Source: Bimuria novae-zelandiae CBS 107.79 (taxonomy: Eukaryota; Ascomycota; Dothideomycetes; Pleosporales; Didymosphaeriaceae). From it: 64,000 nt of DNA. The translations under genes were made by a program, and so were the position numbers. Shown in pieces: positions 21,165 to 32,017 of this stretch (positions within the stretch are counted from its first letter, which is position 1; each line of letters starts with the position of its first letter). The DNA is taken from NCBI GenBank assembly GCA_010015655.1, contig ML976670.1, forward strand, positions 259,621 through 323,620, read 5' to 3'. The notes under the pieces are model-generated. The model was not told the origin of the DNA and searched no databases. It was given only the letters and a program-made list of their open reading frames with translations.

Positions 21165-22523
21165 AGATACATAAAAGGAGATGTCCAGAACGTACTTGCA
21201 GACCTCGAATCTGGGGTTACTTTAGCTACTGCTACTACTTAATATAGGGTACCACGTAACACTCTTCGCGGCTGCTTTAATAGTGCCTAATCCCACCTGC
21301 ATGCCCATAATAGTGCACAGTAGCTTTTAGTTATTTAAGAAGAGCATCTAGAGCGCTAGATTCTACGTTAAGAAGCCCTTAGTTACGCGCCAACCCACGC
21401 GCAAGTGTAAGCTATCGCAATAGCTATCCTTAAGTAAGAGGGTAACTATAAGAACTTAGGGAAAGAGTAGACTAGTTAATTTATAAAACGCCGCCTAGCT
21501 ATTAAGTTAAAGTTAGGCCGCCGGACTAGCTAGGAACGCATAAATGCGGCCACTCCTGAAAATATTAGGCAAATATTCGACCTGTACGAGACCGTGACCT
21601 GGATTCCCCCCCGACACAGGTACAACGCCGACGAGGGCGGTATTATGGAGGGCTAAGGAGTTAATAGGCTTGTTATAGGCTCCTCGCAAGAGAACCCTAA
21701 TGCTGTACTAGTTAAAATAATAAATGCCCGTACGTGGACCTCTATAGTAGAGTGTATCTCTGCGCTTGGCGTCGTTCTTGAACCTTTAGTTATCTTCAAG
21801 GCTAAGAGCATCCAGGAGCAGTGGTTTAAGAAGGAGTTTTTAACTTAACATCCTTACTAGCATATTACTTTCTCGCAAAATAGGTGGACAAGTAATAATA
21901 TTGCTATTAAGTAGCTGGAGAAGGTGTTCTTGTCTTAGACTAAGCCTAACAATCTATCTAAGACACGATTGCTTATTATTAATAGCTATAGTAGTTATAC
22001 CTCGGACAAATTTATAACTGCATGTTATATAAATAATATGCATTTACTCTTTATACCTGCCCATACTTCACATATACTCCAGCCTTTAGATCTTGGTTGT
22101 TTCTCCAGCCTAAAGGTGGCGTATCGGCGCTTCGTCGGCGAGTATGGGGCTGAGACAGATGCAACAAAGCTTGGGAAGGCCAAGTTTCTCGAATTTTATG
22201 CAGAAGCGCGTAAAATTGGCCTTCGAGAGCAGTGTGTCCGATCTGGGTGGAAAGTAACAGGGCTGTACCCTAAGAACGTGAGGAAGCCCTTAGGTTCTCG
22301 CTGGGTGGTGGTGCGCGAACAGCCGTCAACACCACCCTCTTCTACCAAGGATATCAGGACGCCAAAACGTGGCAGCGATGTTGTAAAGCTATTTTCTGAA
22401 AAGAGCTTCTCACTAACTACACGACGATGTGTTCGGCTTACCGCCAAGGCATTTAACCATACCTTAATAGAGGTTACTATAAAAAATTATGAGATTGCTT
22501 CCTTGCGCGAGCAGGTTAATTAA
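21165..22523 (+). pseudogene. pogo-family transposase (DDE_1), broken
   Basis: The N-terminal part shows helix-turn-helix and CENP-B-like remnants: KGDVQNVLADLESGVTLATA, then SYAPTHAQV. The catalytic core follows (IPPRHRYNADEGGIMEG near 21610-21655). A block of 185 codons from 21969 to 22523 is free of stops and contains LLIINSYSSYTSDKFITACY and IPAHTSHILQPLDLGCF, diagnostic of pogo-type DDE_1. Here the family's second catalytic Asp is Asn (INSYSS for IDSYSS), a G-to-A change. Stops are concentrated upstream of 21969. Confidence 0.85.
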
Positions 22524-22884
22524 GCAAATCTACTAAAACGCTATAAAGTTATAATTAATCTAAACGAATAGTTCGCAAGTCTTGCAGAAGTTCTCTCGCA
22601 GGCTAATTAGGTACCCTTTCAACGTGTTCGCAAATTAAGAAACGCATCGCAGAAGGTCATTATTATAGAGGAGGAAAGTAGCTCTAAAGAGGAAGCAAAG
22701 TAGCTATTAGTTCGACGTTCAGCGCGAGAACGACGACGAACATAACGATATCTTAATCGTGATTTAAGCATAGATAAAGAAAGTGATTAAATGCTTTAAA
22801 TACTATTTTTTTTTTTTTTTTTACAAATTTATTTAATAAAGTTGTGAGCATATTCGCAACCCAAGTGGTGGCAGCGGCGAAATT

Positions 22885-22950
22885 TTGCGGGGTGTCGGAA
22901 ACTACCCGGTGTCGGAAACTACCCGGTGTCGGAAACTACCCCACCCGACT
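22885..22950 (-). repeat. Right terminal inverted repeat of the pogo-like element
   Basis: Inverted match of the left end but with three copies of the GTAGTTTCCGACACCGG unit instead of two, making it 17 bp longer. Confidence 0.9.
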
Positions 22951-22952
22951 TA

Positions 22953-25488
22953 TAAACTCGTTCTCAACACATGACAGACGGATCCTGGCCATAGAACAAT
23001 GACCATATCCAGCATCAGGGTAACAAGAACTGATCCATGCGCATCACGCAATGAAGGACTAAAAGATGAGTCGACCAACTTACCGTCGTGAGTCGAGCCA
23101 GGGCTCACGTTGTCGAGCAATGCTTGTTTTATCTCTGAAAGCACTTTGCTCATCACCGTTGCATGCCTATGCACACAAGGCGCACCCGCCTACGCGCTAT
23201 GCCTCCACCAGGAGTTCAGATGGTCGCCGTTAAACTCTTGTCACAATGCAGCAATGTCTCACAGGAAGAACGACGCTTGCTGGCGATCGTCGAAGCAGGA
23301 AATCTCGGCGCATTCCCTGCATAGAGCTGCAGGAGGTAGTCACATTGAGGGTGGGTTTCGGCTCAGTTATTGGTGAACAGCATCTGCGTAGTATACCATT
23401 ATAGGTATAACCTCATCACATGACTAAATTCTCATGTGGCAGGGTTACTACGAATCACACCTGTGATCAACGAATGGGATTGCAGAAGAGGCCTTAAAAG
23501 AATGGTGGCTTGCGAGGCAACCTGGATGCCGGATCTGACTTTTCGGGGCGGAACGTTTTCCCGAAAGCGGACCGTCTTGCAAGCAAAGCACAGAAACACT
23601 ACGTACGCACACAGAGTCGTTTGCTGCTATCGAAACGTCACGTCTTGCAGACTCCAGAGGAAACTGGGAAGTATTTGCCTCTGATGCGTTGGCAGGCGGC
23701 AGTGCAGCCGGAAGTGGCGAGTGCGAGACACCAGCCTCACTTTCTGCAACTAAAGCCTAGGCGTATGCACTTAGCCACCCTTCAGCCGGCAACTCAACCA
23801 CGCAATCGTCGACGAATCCTCCAGGTCCGCCGGTTGATGTTGCAACGGTCACGAGAATAGCAACGAGCGATTTCAGATCCTCCAGCGTTGGGCGCGCATG
23901 GCGGATAGCGCGATTCGAAGCCGGGTGACTCCTCGGCCTGCGCTTCATTCGTCTCTGCCCCATGTCGTCCCGGCTGGGTTCAAGAAAGAAAAGGTCTCCC
24001 AACCAAACTCCACTTTGGCCGTTTTGAGAGAACTGCATCCGGCTTACAATGGATCATGTGGTTTGAGCTTGAGTTGCTTGCACCAATCTCTGGGCCGTCG
24101 TCCTCAAGGATCAAATGATTGCAAGACGGACTTTTGAACCTATCCAGTGGGAGCATCCATCATGGAGTCTCGTGTCATCAGCGGGTCGACTTTGCTCTCA
24201 CTGAAGCTGAACAAAGAGTGGCTTTTACTGAAGCTCTCATCTAGACGTCCTCAGTGCGCCCTCTGCATTCACGACTCGCCAGATCTCTCACATCAGCTAC
24301 AGTTGGGTCGTCTTGTCGCGAACACAAAGAGGGAAATGTGCGTTTGGTGATGGTCATTGCTCTGATCGTCGGTAGCCGCATGATAAGTGTGGGAAGTGTG
24401 GGAAGAAGGAGTTTTAGCGAAAATGCTGGCAGCCAATCGCGGCGGTTGGCTCTCGTTTACCAGCACCGCGCCTGTGCTCTTCCCCACAGGGGTCAGCTAC
24501 GAATCGTCCACCTCCACTACAGTCCAGCGGCCTGACTGGTGGATGACCTCTTTCCCTCAAACCTCTACCCGCCGTGCAAGCGCAAGCGCTGCTGTTAGAT
24601 GGCAATGCTCGCGATCCCTCAGCCCATGTCCTCTGGGGAGGAGAGCGGCGCGTCTTGGATTTGGCGTCGCGTTGGGCCGCACGCGGTATATCAGACCAAT
24701 ACCCGCCTGGACTTGTTAGACAGAAGAGTCATCAAGTCCGGACGCGCTCATCCAACGACCTAGATCTTGACCCTGGTATCTTGTTCTTTTGCGAGACTAG
24801 GAATCCCCTGAAGCTCCAGGTTTGCCTTGTCGCTTCCAACGGAAACCATCGGACCCCACAGCGGCGACTCACGACGGATGGCACGGGTCCACGAGAGCAA
24901 CTCAGACGTGTGAGACCCATCTTCAACGTTATATTCCGCGTCGCTGGCTCACTTCCCAACGTCTGCTCGCCTCGTGCACCGCTTTCGCTATCCCTGTTGC
25001 TTGCACGGATACACCGCCACACACTATACCCAGGATCGGACTAACCGAACGCCACGAATCACTCGGAAGCACCGTAGAGTGGCGTAGTACAGCAAGAAGA
25101 GCGACCGGCCTTCACCGATTTTCTGCCAGGCACTTGAACATTGTGTGGTAAATTGTTAGCTTTCTTAAATGGCACGGCTCCCGTCCAATGTACCCCTCTA
25201 GTCAGATTCGCCACCCCCAAGCTTCCAGCATCTTGGATCTCCCGAAAGCTACACACCGAACACACCAAATAATCTTCCGGAAGCACTCCGAGCTGAAGGC
25301 TGCTGACGGCATCAAGACCAACTTCGACTGGCATACCCCAACATTCAACGCCGTGCAGTCCGAGGCTCTATTCTCGTCGACCATTCCTATGTCTTCATGA
25401 GTTGCTCAGCACACACAAGCTTCTGTCATACAGGGCCCGGTCAACCGTTGCGCGAAGTCTCTAATTGGGTCGCACCGAATTGCCCAAC
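22953..25488. other. Intergenic, no gene recognised
   Basis: About 2.5 kb of non-RIP sequence. The longest open frame (24574-25044, plus) has no recognisable domain. The last few hundred bases presumably hold the promoter and leader of the following gene. Confidence 0.45.
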
Positions 25489-28400
25489 ATGGCATCCTAT
25501 AAATCACATTACAACCCTCCAAGGAGGACGGAGGAACAAACGCCGTACTCCCATCGTACACCTACCACCCGACTACCACAACGGTCAATCACGCCCACTG
25601 CCACCACTCCTCAGGTACCCGCGCCAGGGCCATCGAAGTTGCAGAAGAGGCGGCCGTCGAGAGATGAGGTACATGGCACTAGAGGGGTCACTGGTCAAAA
25701 AGCGCCAACGCCAAAGGCACCGGTAGCCCTCGGGTCTCGCCAAGGCAGCGCTACATCCACTGAACCTATAGTCCAGTCTACCCCACGTCTAACAGGCTCT
25801 AAACTTCCTCCGCAGAGCTCTTCCTCTCGTCTGCCAAAACTTGAGGTTCCTCCTACAAACACACGCACGCCGTCACTCGTGTCAGGCTCTTCTGCCTCCA
25901 CTATCGATAGCCCGCGATCGAATCTTCTGAGACGCAAGCAAACCAGCATCGGGTCTGGAACTGGGAAACAAGAACAGAAGCTAAGGGAAGACTCAATGAC
26001 TTCCCCAGAGGCGAAGCGCATTGTCACAGGCATTCCCGGGTTTTACAGGGACCCTTTCTCTGAGACAGTGCTGGGAATATCGTTGCCGGCGACTTCTACA
26101 ATCCTTGCTCGCTCGGAGGCTGAGCTGGATCTTCCGGAATATCCCCACCATGAACACGAGTTGGGACCTACGGACGTCTTACCTCCACCGGTCCCTCACT
26201 ATGCCCTTTCGACCACACCTTCCACCCGATATTCAGAGTCGCCAGGCCCATTCAGCGTTTCTTCTACTCCGACGTCCATGTCCTCTTATTCCCCAGGTGT
26301 AGCCTTGTCCACCCAGAGTACAGTGCGGACGCGACAAGTAAGTCCGTTGCAAGGTAGACCTCCAGTCGTCAGATACGGAACTTCAGATGAGCGCCCGCTT
26401 CAATCCATACAGGATCCCGAGGCTGCTTCGTCGTCTGCTGGAGGAATTAGGGGCAAAAACCCCGCCGATCATCTACCTGCCTCGCGTCCCAACCAGCCGC
26501 TGAAGACAACACAAACCAGCCTTGCAGCATCTCAACGGCGACCAGAGGTAGCGAAGGGTGGGGTGATTAGGGGCCTAAGACGTCCATCACAGACCAGAGA
26601 ACAGACATCCAAAGTGCAGGCACCCCCTGAACTGGCCCACCTGGCAGATCAACCGGTGACAACGACGGCTCCACGAAAACCCATGAGGCCAAGCAGGGAT
26701 GGCACTCCAGAGATAACCGGGTTCCGTGGACCCTCACCCGTCATTCAAAGTAACATGATGAGTTTCCCCTCCTCACACAGACGGACAACGTCCACAGAAT
26801 CGAATGCCAGCGCTGCCATGAACAGTAGAAGTAGATTTGGTCTACCTCACAAACCATCTTCTCGCAACCCTTCTCCTAACCCCAGCCTCGGTTCAGGGGT
26901 TGCTCCACCTTCCCGCGTCCCTACTCGAGGCCCTACACCGGATCTACATTTAGAGAAACAGAGATCTCAGACGGTGCCTGAGCCAGCTCCAGCTCCTATC
27001 CCAAGCAAAACATCTCGATTTGGTTTCTTCTCCAGGCGGACCAAAACAGAACCAGCTGGTCCTGTTACGAAACCGGAACAGAAAACTCACCGCCGTGGGC
27101 CAGCAGCAGGTACAGGTCACGAAGGATATGGTCGTTACGCTGTTAAAGTACGAAACGGAAGTGCAGCTAGCGGATCAAGCGTCGGCAAATCGCCCAGTGC
27201 AGCGACAACGCCAGAGAGCTTAGATCATACTCCTTCGACCCGCAAGGGAAGTTTCACGAGCACAACCAGTACGGAAATGGACGACTTCTTCCTTGAGCGG
27301 CTCAACCCAGTCGTCATCCGCGGGACCGGAAGCAGCACCGAGTTGACGAGGAGTCCGGATCCGCTACAAAGCACGAGCAGCCTTGATGTCTCAAGCCCTC
27401 GATTGTCCCAGGCTCAGACCGCTACGAACAACTCTTCGAGAAGTGACTTGGAGGGCACTCGTCCTGGCCTACTACCGTCAGCAATGTCCGATTCCGTCCA
27501 TGGCATGTCGCCAGTGAAGAAAATGCCGCTTGGCCTTCGACGACCATCAGAAAGCGAGGACGAGATGAAGAAATCTTTCATCCCGTCCCTCGCAGCTAGA
27601 CGTGCATCACGCACTTCCAAAATAGTGGACGCGACGCCCTCGACTAAGAAAGCGTCAAGCAAGCTACGAAAGGCCTCCGTCAGTGGTGCTGAGGGCAAGG
27701 AAGGGCACTGGCTGAAATACTCCAAAAAGGAGAAGACAGAACAAGAACTATCGAAGCCACCTAGGAAATGGAATTTCTTTCAGCGCGCTCAAGTTACACC
27801 TCGCGTACCCACTCCTGCGATCGAACCATCTTCTGCCTCTCCTGCTCGTCTACCAATATCGCGATCTGTAGCCCACTACGCCATAGTCGACGATCAAGCC
27901 GAGCTCGGTCCTGAAGACATTGCGGCCATCATGCAAGAGGCAGATAGCACGCCGGAGGAAGCATCAGCACCAGACCAACCTGTCGAAAACGAGGTTAACG
28001 AACCCGAACGCATGGAGAAGGAACGGCTACCGTCAATGCTACTACCCCCAAAGCCTGTTCTTCCGAACGACTTTGCCCCACCTACCCGCCCAGCTTCACC
28101 AAAGGTTTACCTGCGGCCAATGCCTGAGTTCCAGCCGAAACTCACGCTTGACACAAGTATTACAGAACAGAGTGGACGTGCACCGCCGTCAGTGGCTGAT
28201 CTCACCCCAGTTACGGATCTCTCTCCTACGTCCTCCCCGATTAGTCCACCCTCGCCCATACAACCTTCCGAGCCTGTCCGGTCGCCTCAGCGAGGTACCA
28301 CGCCTGCGATCCTTCCCTCACCACCTGCAACATTGTCACCTTCAGGACCGCCGCCCTCCAATCCCCCACCACGACCAAGTCGCCTGGCGCAAGTGGGCCG

Positions 28401-30354
28401 CATCCCCCAAGTTATCTCCTCCCGGGGTGAGACGCGTCGTCCTCCTTCTCGCTCATTCTCTCGGCCTTTCACAGCGAACCAGCCTGGCTCAATTGCTCCT
28501 CCGCGTACCTCATTCGATTCCATTGCTCCAGTGACCGCCACGGCTGGTCCTGCTGAACCATACCCTATCCTTCATGGCCTCAACGCGCTCACTCACGGCT
28601 CGGCCATTGCCACAATGAGCCCGAGCGCTGAAGAGTCTGTCCGCCAGGGAGAGTTCTTTGTCTTCCCATCTAGAAAGGGCTCTGAGGTGTCGTACTCAAG
28701 TAGTTCCGGCGCGTGGAGCTTTCCCGCGACTGCTGGTACTGCAGTTGTTCCCCTCCATGGAGCGCCGACATCCGAAGATGAGGTCTGGAACGAGTACGAC
28801 GACTTGATTGACGAAGTGCTATCGCCCATCGACGGCGCGCAACCTCTTTCTGGTCTTGAACCTATCCAGAAACGGCCTTCTTTGGAGCCGCTCCCACTCA
28901 GACCAAAGCACTCCAGAGCGTCCTCACACTCAGCAGTTTCTGCTACAGGTATCTCGAATCCTTCGTTGCATCTACGACGATCACGGCTCCTTGCCGTCCT
29001 GTACTCCCAGTCTCCTACTTCTTCGGTGTCTCTTTCCGACTTCCTCCAAGAATATGGAGAAAGAAACATTAGTGTCGTTGACCCACTTACTGGACGCCTC
29101 AGTTTTCCCTCCACTGCACACATGTCTGTTTGCTCAGGGCCTCTAAAAAGAGCCGGCTCCAACCGTTCTAGTCTGCCAGCATCTTTGAACTTAAGCTCAC
29201 GCCCATCCAAAGCTACTCTCGCATCTACTTCCGACAAACACCGCAGCAATTCCAGCGCGAATAGGTACAGAGACACCCGCCTTATGGAAATGGCAGAGAC
29301 ACAGGCGGATGGATTGTCGTCGATGGCAAACCTTCGTTTCGGTGCTTTGATGACCAGCAAGTGGCTATCTTTCGGTCGCGTCATATTCAGCCCAGCGCAC
29401 TTTGAGCTGAAAGCCCCAGAACATGACCGAGTTCTTGTAATCGATGGTCTTGGGAAAGACTGGTCGTACTATTGCGCTCTGACATATCCTGAGGCCACTG
29501 TCTACAACCTAGGGCCGGGACAACCTCCTGCGGCAACGTCCAACATCAACGCGCCTGAGCCGTGGTCGACCCTCAACAATCACCGCCACTTCAATCAGAA
29601 TTCTCTCGGTGATCCGTTTCCTTTCCCCAAGGGCTACTTTGCCTGTGTTGTCCTTCGCTTCCCATCGGCTCTCCCTACCTCGGTCCACCGCTCCGTGATC
29701 TCGGAGTGCAAGCGCGTGTTACGTCCAGGTGGATATCTAGAGCTCAGCGTTCTTGACCTCGACCTCATCAACATGGGCAACCGTGCTCGCCGTGCCGTCC
29801 GCGGCCTCAAAGTCAAGATGCAGGTCGCCGACGAAGACGTTTCCCTCCGCAACATCAGCGACGAGATCATGGGCCTGGTAGGCCGCAAAGGCTTCACCGA
29901 ATGCAACCGCTGCTTCGTCGGCGTTCCCGTCGCAGGCACGCTCCCCTGCCCTGACGACTCCGATGCGGCAGCATCCAAGAAAAGGAAGGGCAGCACCGCC
30001 AGCTCCATCACCAGGACGCCGAGCACTGCCGTGAAAGGCATGAAGCAACCCAAGCCCGAAGTCTCCTTCTCCGACCTCCTCAATACACGCGCCTCTTCTG
30101 AGTCCACCGACAACACCATCACGGCCATGGTGGCCCGCGTCGGCCGCTGGTGGTACTCGCGCTGCTACGAGTCCCTCGTCCTCCCCGAAGCCGGCGAGCC
30201 TGACGCAGCGAACTCGGGGAACCTGCTCCAGAGCAGCATCTGGCGCGACGAAGCGCTCCTCGCCGAGTGCGAGAAGCGCGGCACCAGTTTCAGGCTGCTC
30301 ATCGGGTACGCGCAGAAGCCCGAAGTCGGTGTCCGCCGCACCGTGAGCGTCTAG
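25489..30354 (+). CDS. Large disordered protein with C-terminal SAM methyltransferase fold
   Basis: A single 1621-codon frame. The ATG at 25489 (MASYKSHYN) is the first ATG; the frame is open slightly further upstream without one. Residues 1 to about 1270 are Ser/Pro/Thr/Arg-rich, with short basic and proline clusters, and are predicted disordered. A methyltransferase-like domain spans about residues 1280-1480: HDRVLVIDGLGKDW (about 1310-1323) as motif I, with a non-canonical loop DGLGKDW; DPFPFPKGYFACVVLRFPS as the motif IV region; and ECKRVLRPGGYLELSVLDLD (about 1404-1423). The tail includes RVGRWWYSRCYESLVLP. Related long proteins occur widely in Pezizomycotina. Catalytic activity is not assured given the altered glycine loop. 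No introns are visible. Confidence 0.9.
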   Translation: MASYKSHYNPPRRTEEQTPYSHRTPTTRLPQRSITPTATTPQVPAPGPSKLQKRRPSRDEVHGTRGVTGQKAPTPKAPVALGSRQGSATSTEPIVQSTPRLTGSKLPPQSSSSRLPKLEVPPTNTRTPSLVSGSSASTIDSPRSNLLRRKQTSIGSGTGKQEQKLREDSMTSPEAKRIVTGIPGFYRDPFSETVLGISLPATSTILARSEAELDLPEYPHHEHELGPTDVLPPPVPHYALSTTPSTRYSESPGPFSVSSTPTSMSSYSPGVALSTQSTVRTRQVSPLQGRPPVVRYGTSDERPLQSIQDPEAASSSAGGIRGKNPADHLPASRPNQPLKTTQTSLAASQRRPEVAKGGVIRGLRRPSQTREQTSKVQAPPELAHLADQPVTTTAPRKPMRPSRDGTPEITGFRGPSPVIQSNMMSFPSSHRRTTSTESNASAAMNSRSRFGLPHKPSSRNPSPNPSLGSGVAPPSRVPTRGPTPDLHLEKQRSQTVPEPAPAPIPSKTSRFGFFSRRTKTEPAGPVTKPEQKTHRRGPAAGTGHEGYGRYAVKVRNGSAASGSSVGKSPSAATTPESLDHTPSTRKGSFTSTTSTEMDDFFLERLNPVVIRGTGSSTELTRSPDPLQSTSSLDVSSPRLSQAQTATNNSSRSDLEGTRPGLLPSAMSDSVHGMSPVKKMPLGLRRPSESEDEMKKSFIPSLAARRASRTSKIVDATPSTKKASSKLRKASVSGAEGKEGHWLKYSKKEKTEQELSKPPRKWNFFQRAQVTPRVPTPAIEPSSASPARLPISRSVAHYAIVDDQAELGPEDIAAIMQEADSTPEEASAPDQPVENEVNEPERMEKERLPSMLLPPKPVLPNDFAPPTRPASPKVYLRPMPEFQPKLTLDTSITEQSGRAPPSVADLTPVTDLSPTSSPISPPSPIQPSEPVRSPQRGTTPAILPSPPATLSPSGPPPSNPPPRPSRLAQVGRIPQVISSRGETRRPPSRSFSRPFTANQPGSIAPPRTSFDSIAPVTATAGPAEPYPILHGLNALTHGSAIATMSPSAEESVRQGEFFVFPSRKGSEVSYSSSSGAWSFPATAGTAVVPLHGAPTSEDEVWNEYDDLIDEVLSPIDGAQPLSGLEPIQKRPSLEPLPLRPKHSRASSHSAVSATGISNPSLHLRRSRLLAVLYSQSPTSSVSLSDFLQEYGERNISVVDPLTGRLSFPSTAHMSVCSGPLKRAGSNRSSLPASLNLSSRPSKATLASTSDKHRSNSSANRYRDTRLMEMAETQADGLSSMANLRFGALMTSKWLSFGRVIFSPAHFELKAPEHDRVLVIDGLGKDWSYYCALTYPEATVYNLGPGQPPAATSNINAPEPWSTLNNHRHFNQNSLGDPFPFPKGYFACVVLRFPSALPTSVHRSVISECKRVLRPGGYLELSVLDLDLINMGNRARRAVRGLKVKMQVADEDVSLRNISDEIMGLVGRKGFTECNRCFVGVPVAGTLPCPDDSDAAASKKRKGSTASSITRTPSTAVKGMKQPKPEVSFSDLLNTRASSESTDNTITAMVARVGRWWYSRCYESLVLPEAGEPDAANSGNLLQSSIWRDEALLAECEKRGTSFRLLIGYAQKPEVGVRRTVSV

Positions 30355-31294
30355 CACGACTCCCATCTGTCACGATTCTTTTCTCTTCGCATACGTTGCG
30401 AGCTGTGCTCCTGTATAGGTCCAGGAGGTCGGTTTTGTTTTCTTACATATGTTTAATTTGGTTGGTTAGGTTCGGTTAGGTTTCTTGTGGGAATGGCGTT
30501 TTGCTGCGTTCAAGCGTTTCGGTTTTTGGTTTCTTTTTTTATACCCTCTTTTGTGTTTCGCGCGAGATGCATAGCGAGGAGATGGATTAGTCGCATAAGA
30601 TAAGACTATACTGTACTACAATGGTTGGCGCAAGCCGCGTACCGGTAGATGACGAAGTTTATAAGAGATTGGTGGGGGAGCGGGATGGGTTGGGACATGC
30701 TGGTAGTGGTCAACTGCGGCGGAGTGGTGGTGCTTGATGGTAATACCCATGATGATGAAGTATGTAGATATGAATGATGACAGATGAGTCGATTAATATC
30801 TCTTTCAATAGTGTGCTGTGACTTCCGGCACGGGTTTCCTGCCTCGTGAAATGCACATTCAAGATCAGGCGGTCAGCCCAAGCTCACGATTACCCTTCGG
30901 CCCGATTCTATGGTGGGCTTCCAAGAAAGTGAACTCCAATGTGCCCACTGTGGAGCTAATGACCAACCGAACCCTGACACCGAGCACGTGGTTCTGGCCG
31001 CGATAAGATCTCGCATTCATCCCACCGGTACAAATAAGTCAAAAGAGAAGCAGGTTCCACACCCCATGCCTACGCCCCCTCCGTCATCCTACCTATCAAC
31101 AAACAAACACCTACCCCTCCACCCCACCATATCAATAGAGTTGAATAACAAGCTCCAATACCCCATATATCTACAAAATCTCTTTAACTGAACATTTTCA
31201 TCGTAACGCTACTGTGCAGCTTGATCCCTTAAAACAAGAACCTCCAGTCTCATCCCCAGCAGTTTCCCACCAACCCACCGGCAGCGACTCCACC
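30355..31294. other. Intergenic between the methyltransferase-fold gene and the PEBP gene
   Basis: Contains the 3' untranslated region of the upstream gene (T-rich from 30360) and the CT/CA-rich promoter and leader of the PEBP gene from about 31030. No other gene seen. Confidence 0.5.
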
Positions 31295-32017
31295 ATGTCA
31301 CCCTGTCCAACCCTCCAAGCCCTCCTCTCGCAAAGCGCCCCCAACGCCTCGTCCCCCGACCTCCTCATAACCTTCCCATCGGGCCTGAAGATCCACGCGC
31401 CCGGAACCCCCGCGCACAAACCGTCCACGACCCAAACGCCCACCTTCTCCTTGCGCACGGCATGTTTAAGAACCCATGTCCCAGGCGCGCGCTACATGGT
31501 GGTTGCCCTCGACATCGACGCGCCGTCGCCGTCGCTCCCGCTCGCTGCGCCTGTATTGCACTATCTGCACACCGACTTGACGGCTGTGGCGTCGCCGTTT
31601 GCGAACCCATTCTCAGATGCAAAACCAGACGGCGCTGGGGAATTGTCCAAGACAGATTCCGCCATCGGCGGAGGGGGAGGAGGAGGAGGAGGAGGAGGAG
31701 GAGAGAGGGAGGGCTGGACACCCCTCGAGCCCAGTCCGCCGACGAACAACGGCGGCGCAAAGGGCACGCTCGTCGCGCCGCTCACGTCATGGCAGGCGCC
31801 TGCGCCGAGCACCGGGTTTAGCAGCGCACCGCATCGGTACGTGTTTCTGGTGTGGGAGCAGCCGGTGAAGCTTTGCGGGGAGCAGGTGCGGGAGAAGCTG
31901 GGGATCAAGGGCGAGGGCGGCGTGTGGCGCAAGACGAAGTGGGATGTTGAGGGGGTGGTGAGGAAGTTGGGGCTTGGAGACGTGGTGGCGGGGACGTGGA
32001 TGTGTGTTTCGAATTGA
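31295..32017 (+). CDS. PEBP-family protein (phosphatidylethanolamine-binding-like)
   Basis: An uninterrupted 240-aa frame starting at MSPCPTLQALL (31295). An open stretch before it lacks an ATG. LLITFPSGLKIHAPGTPAH near residues 23-41 resembles the N-terminal strand of PEBP proteins. YMVVALDIDAPSPSLPLAAP carries the DxDxP signature, and APHRYVFLVWEQP carries the GxHR-like signature with Ala in place of Gly. The C-terminus, WRKTKWDVEGVVRKLGLGDV then VAGTWM, matches the paralogous pseudogene at 17331-19562. A run of about 12 glycines near residues 125-136 is encoded by GGA-rich repeats (31670-31703) and should form a flexible loop. No secretion signal is seen, so the protein is likely cytosolic. 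Ligand and partner are unknown. Confidence 0.88.
   Translation: MSPCPTLQALLSQSAPNASSPDLLITFPSGLKIHAPGTPAHKPSTTQTPTFSLRTACLRTHVPGARYMVVALDIDAPSPSLPLAAPVLHYLHTDLTAVASPFANPFSDAKPDGAGELSKTDSAIGGGGGGGGGGGGEREGWTPLEPSPPTNNGGAKGTLVAPLTSWQAPAPSTGFSSAPHRYVFLVWEQPVKLCGEQVREKLGIKGEGGVWRKTKWDVEGVVRKLGLGDVVAGTWMCVSN

Larger units (their letters stand above)
21008..22950 (+). mobile_element. pogo/Fot1-like Tc1-mariner transposon, decayed
   Basis: A 1943-bp element with terminal inverted repeats beginning AGTCGGGTGGGGTAGTTTCC at both ends, flanked by TA (21006-21007 and 22951-22952), the target duplication of this superfamily. The left repeat spans 21008-21056, the right one 22885-22950. The interior encodes a broken transposase, followed by an 18-base T run (about 22805-22822). 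Size, TA target and transposase type agree with the pogo/Fot1 group. Confidence 0.92.

Noticed and set aside
29737..30366. 209-codon antisense frame at the end of the methyltransferase-fold gene
   Set aside because: Fully antisense to a GC-biased coding region, low-complexity Gly/Ala/Asp content, no domain.
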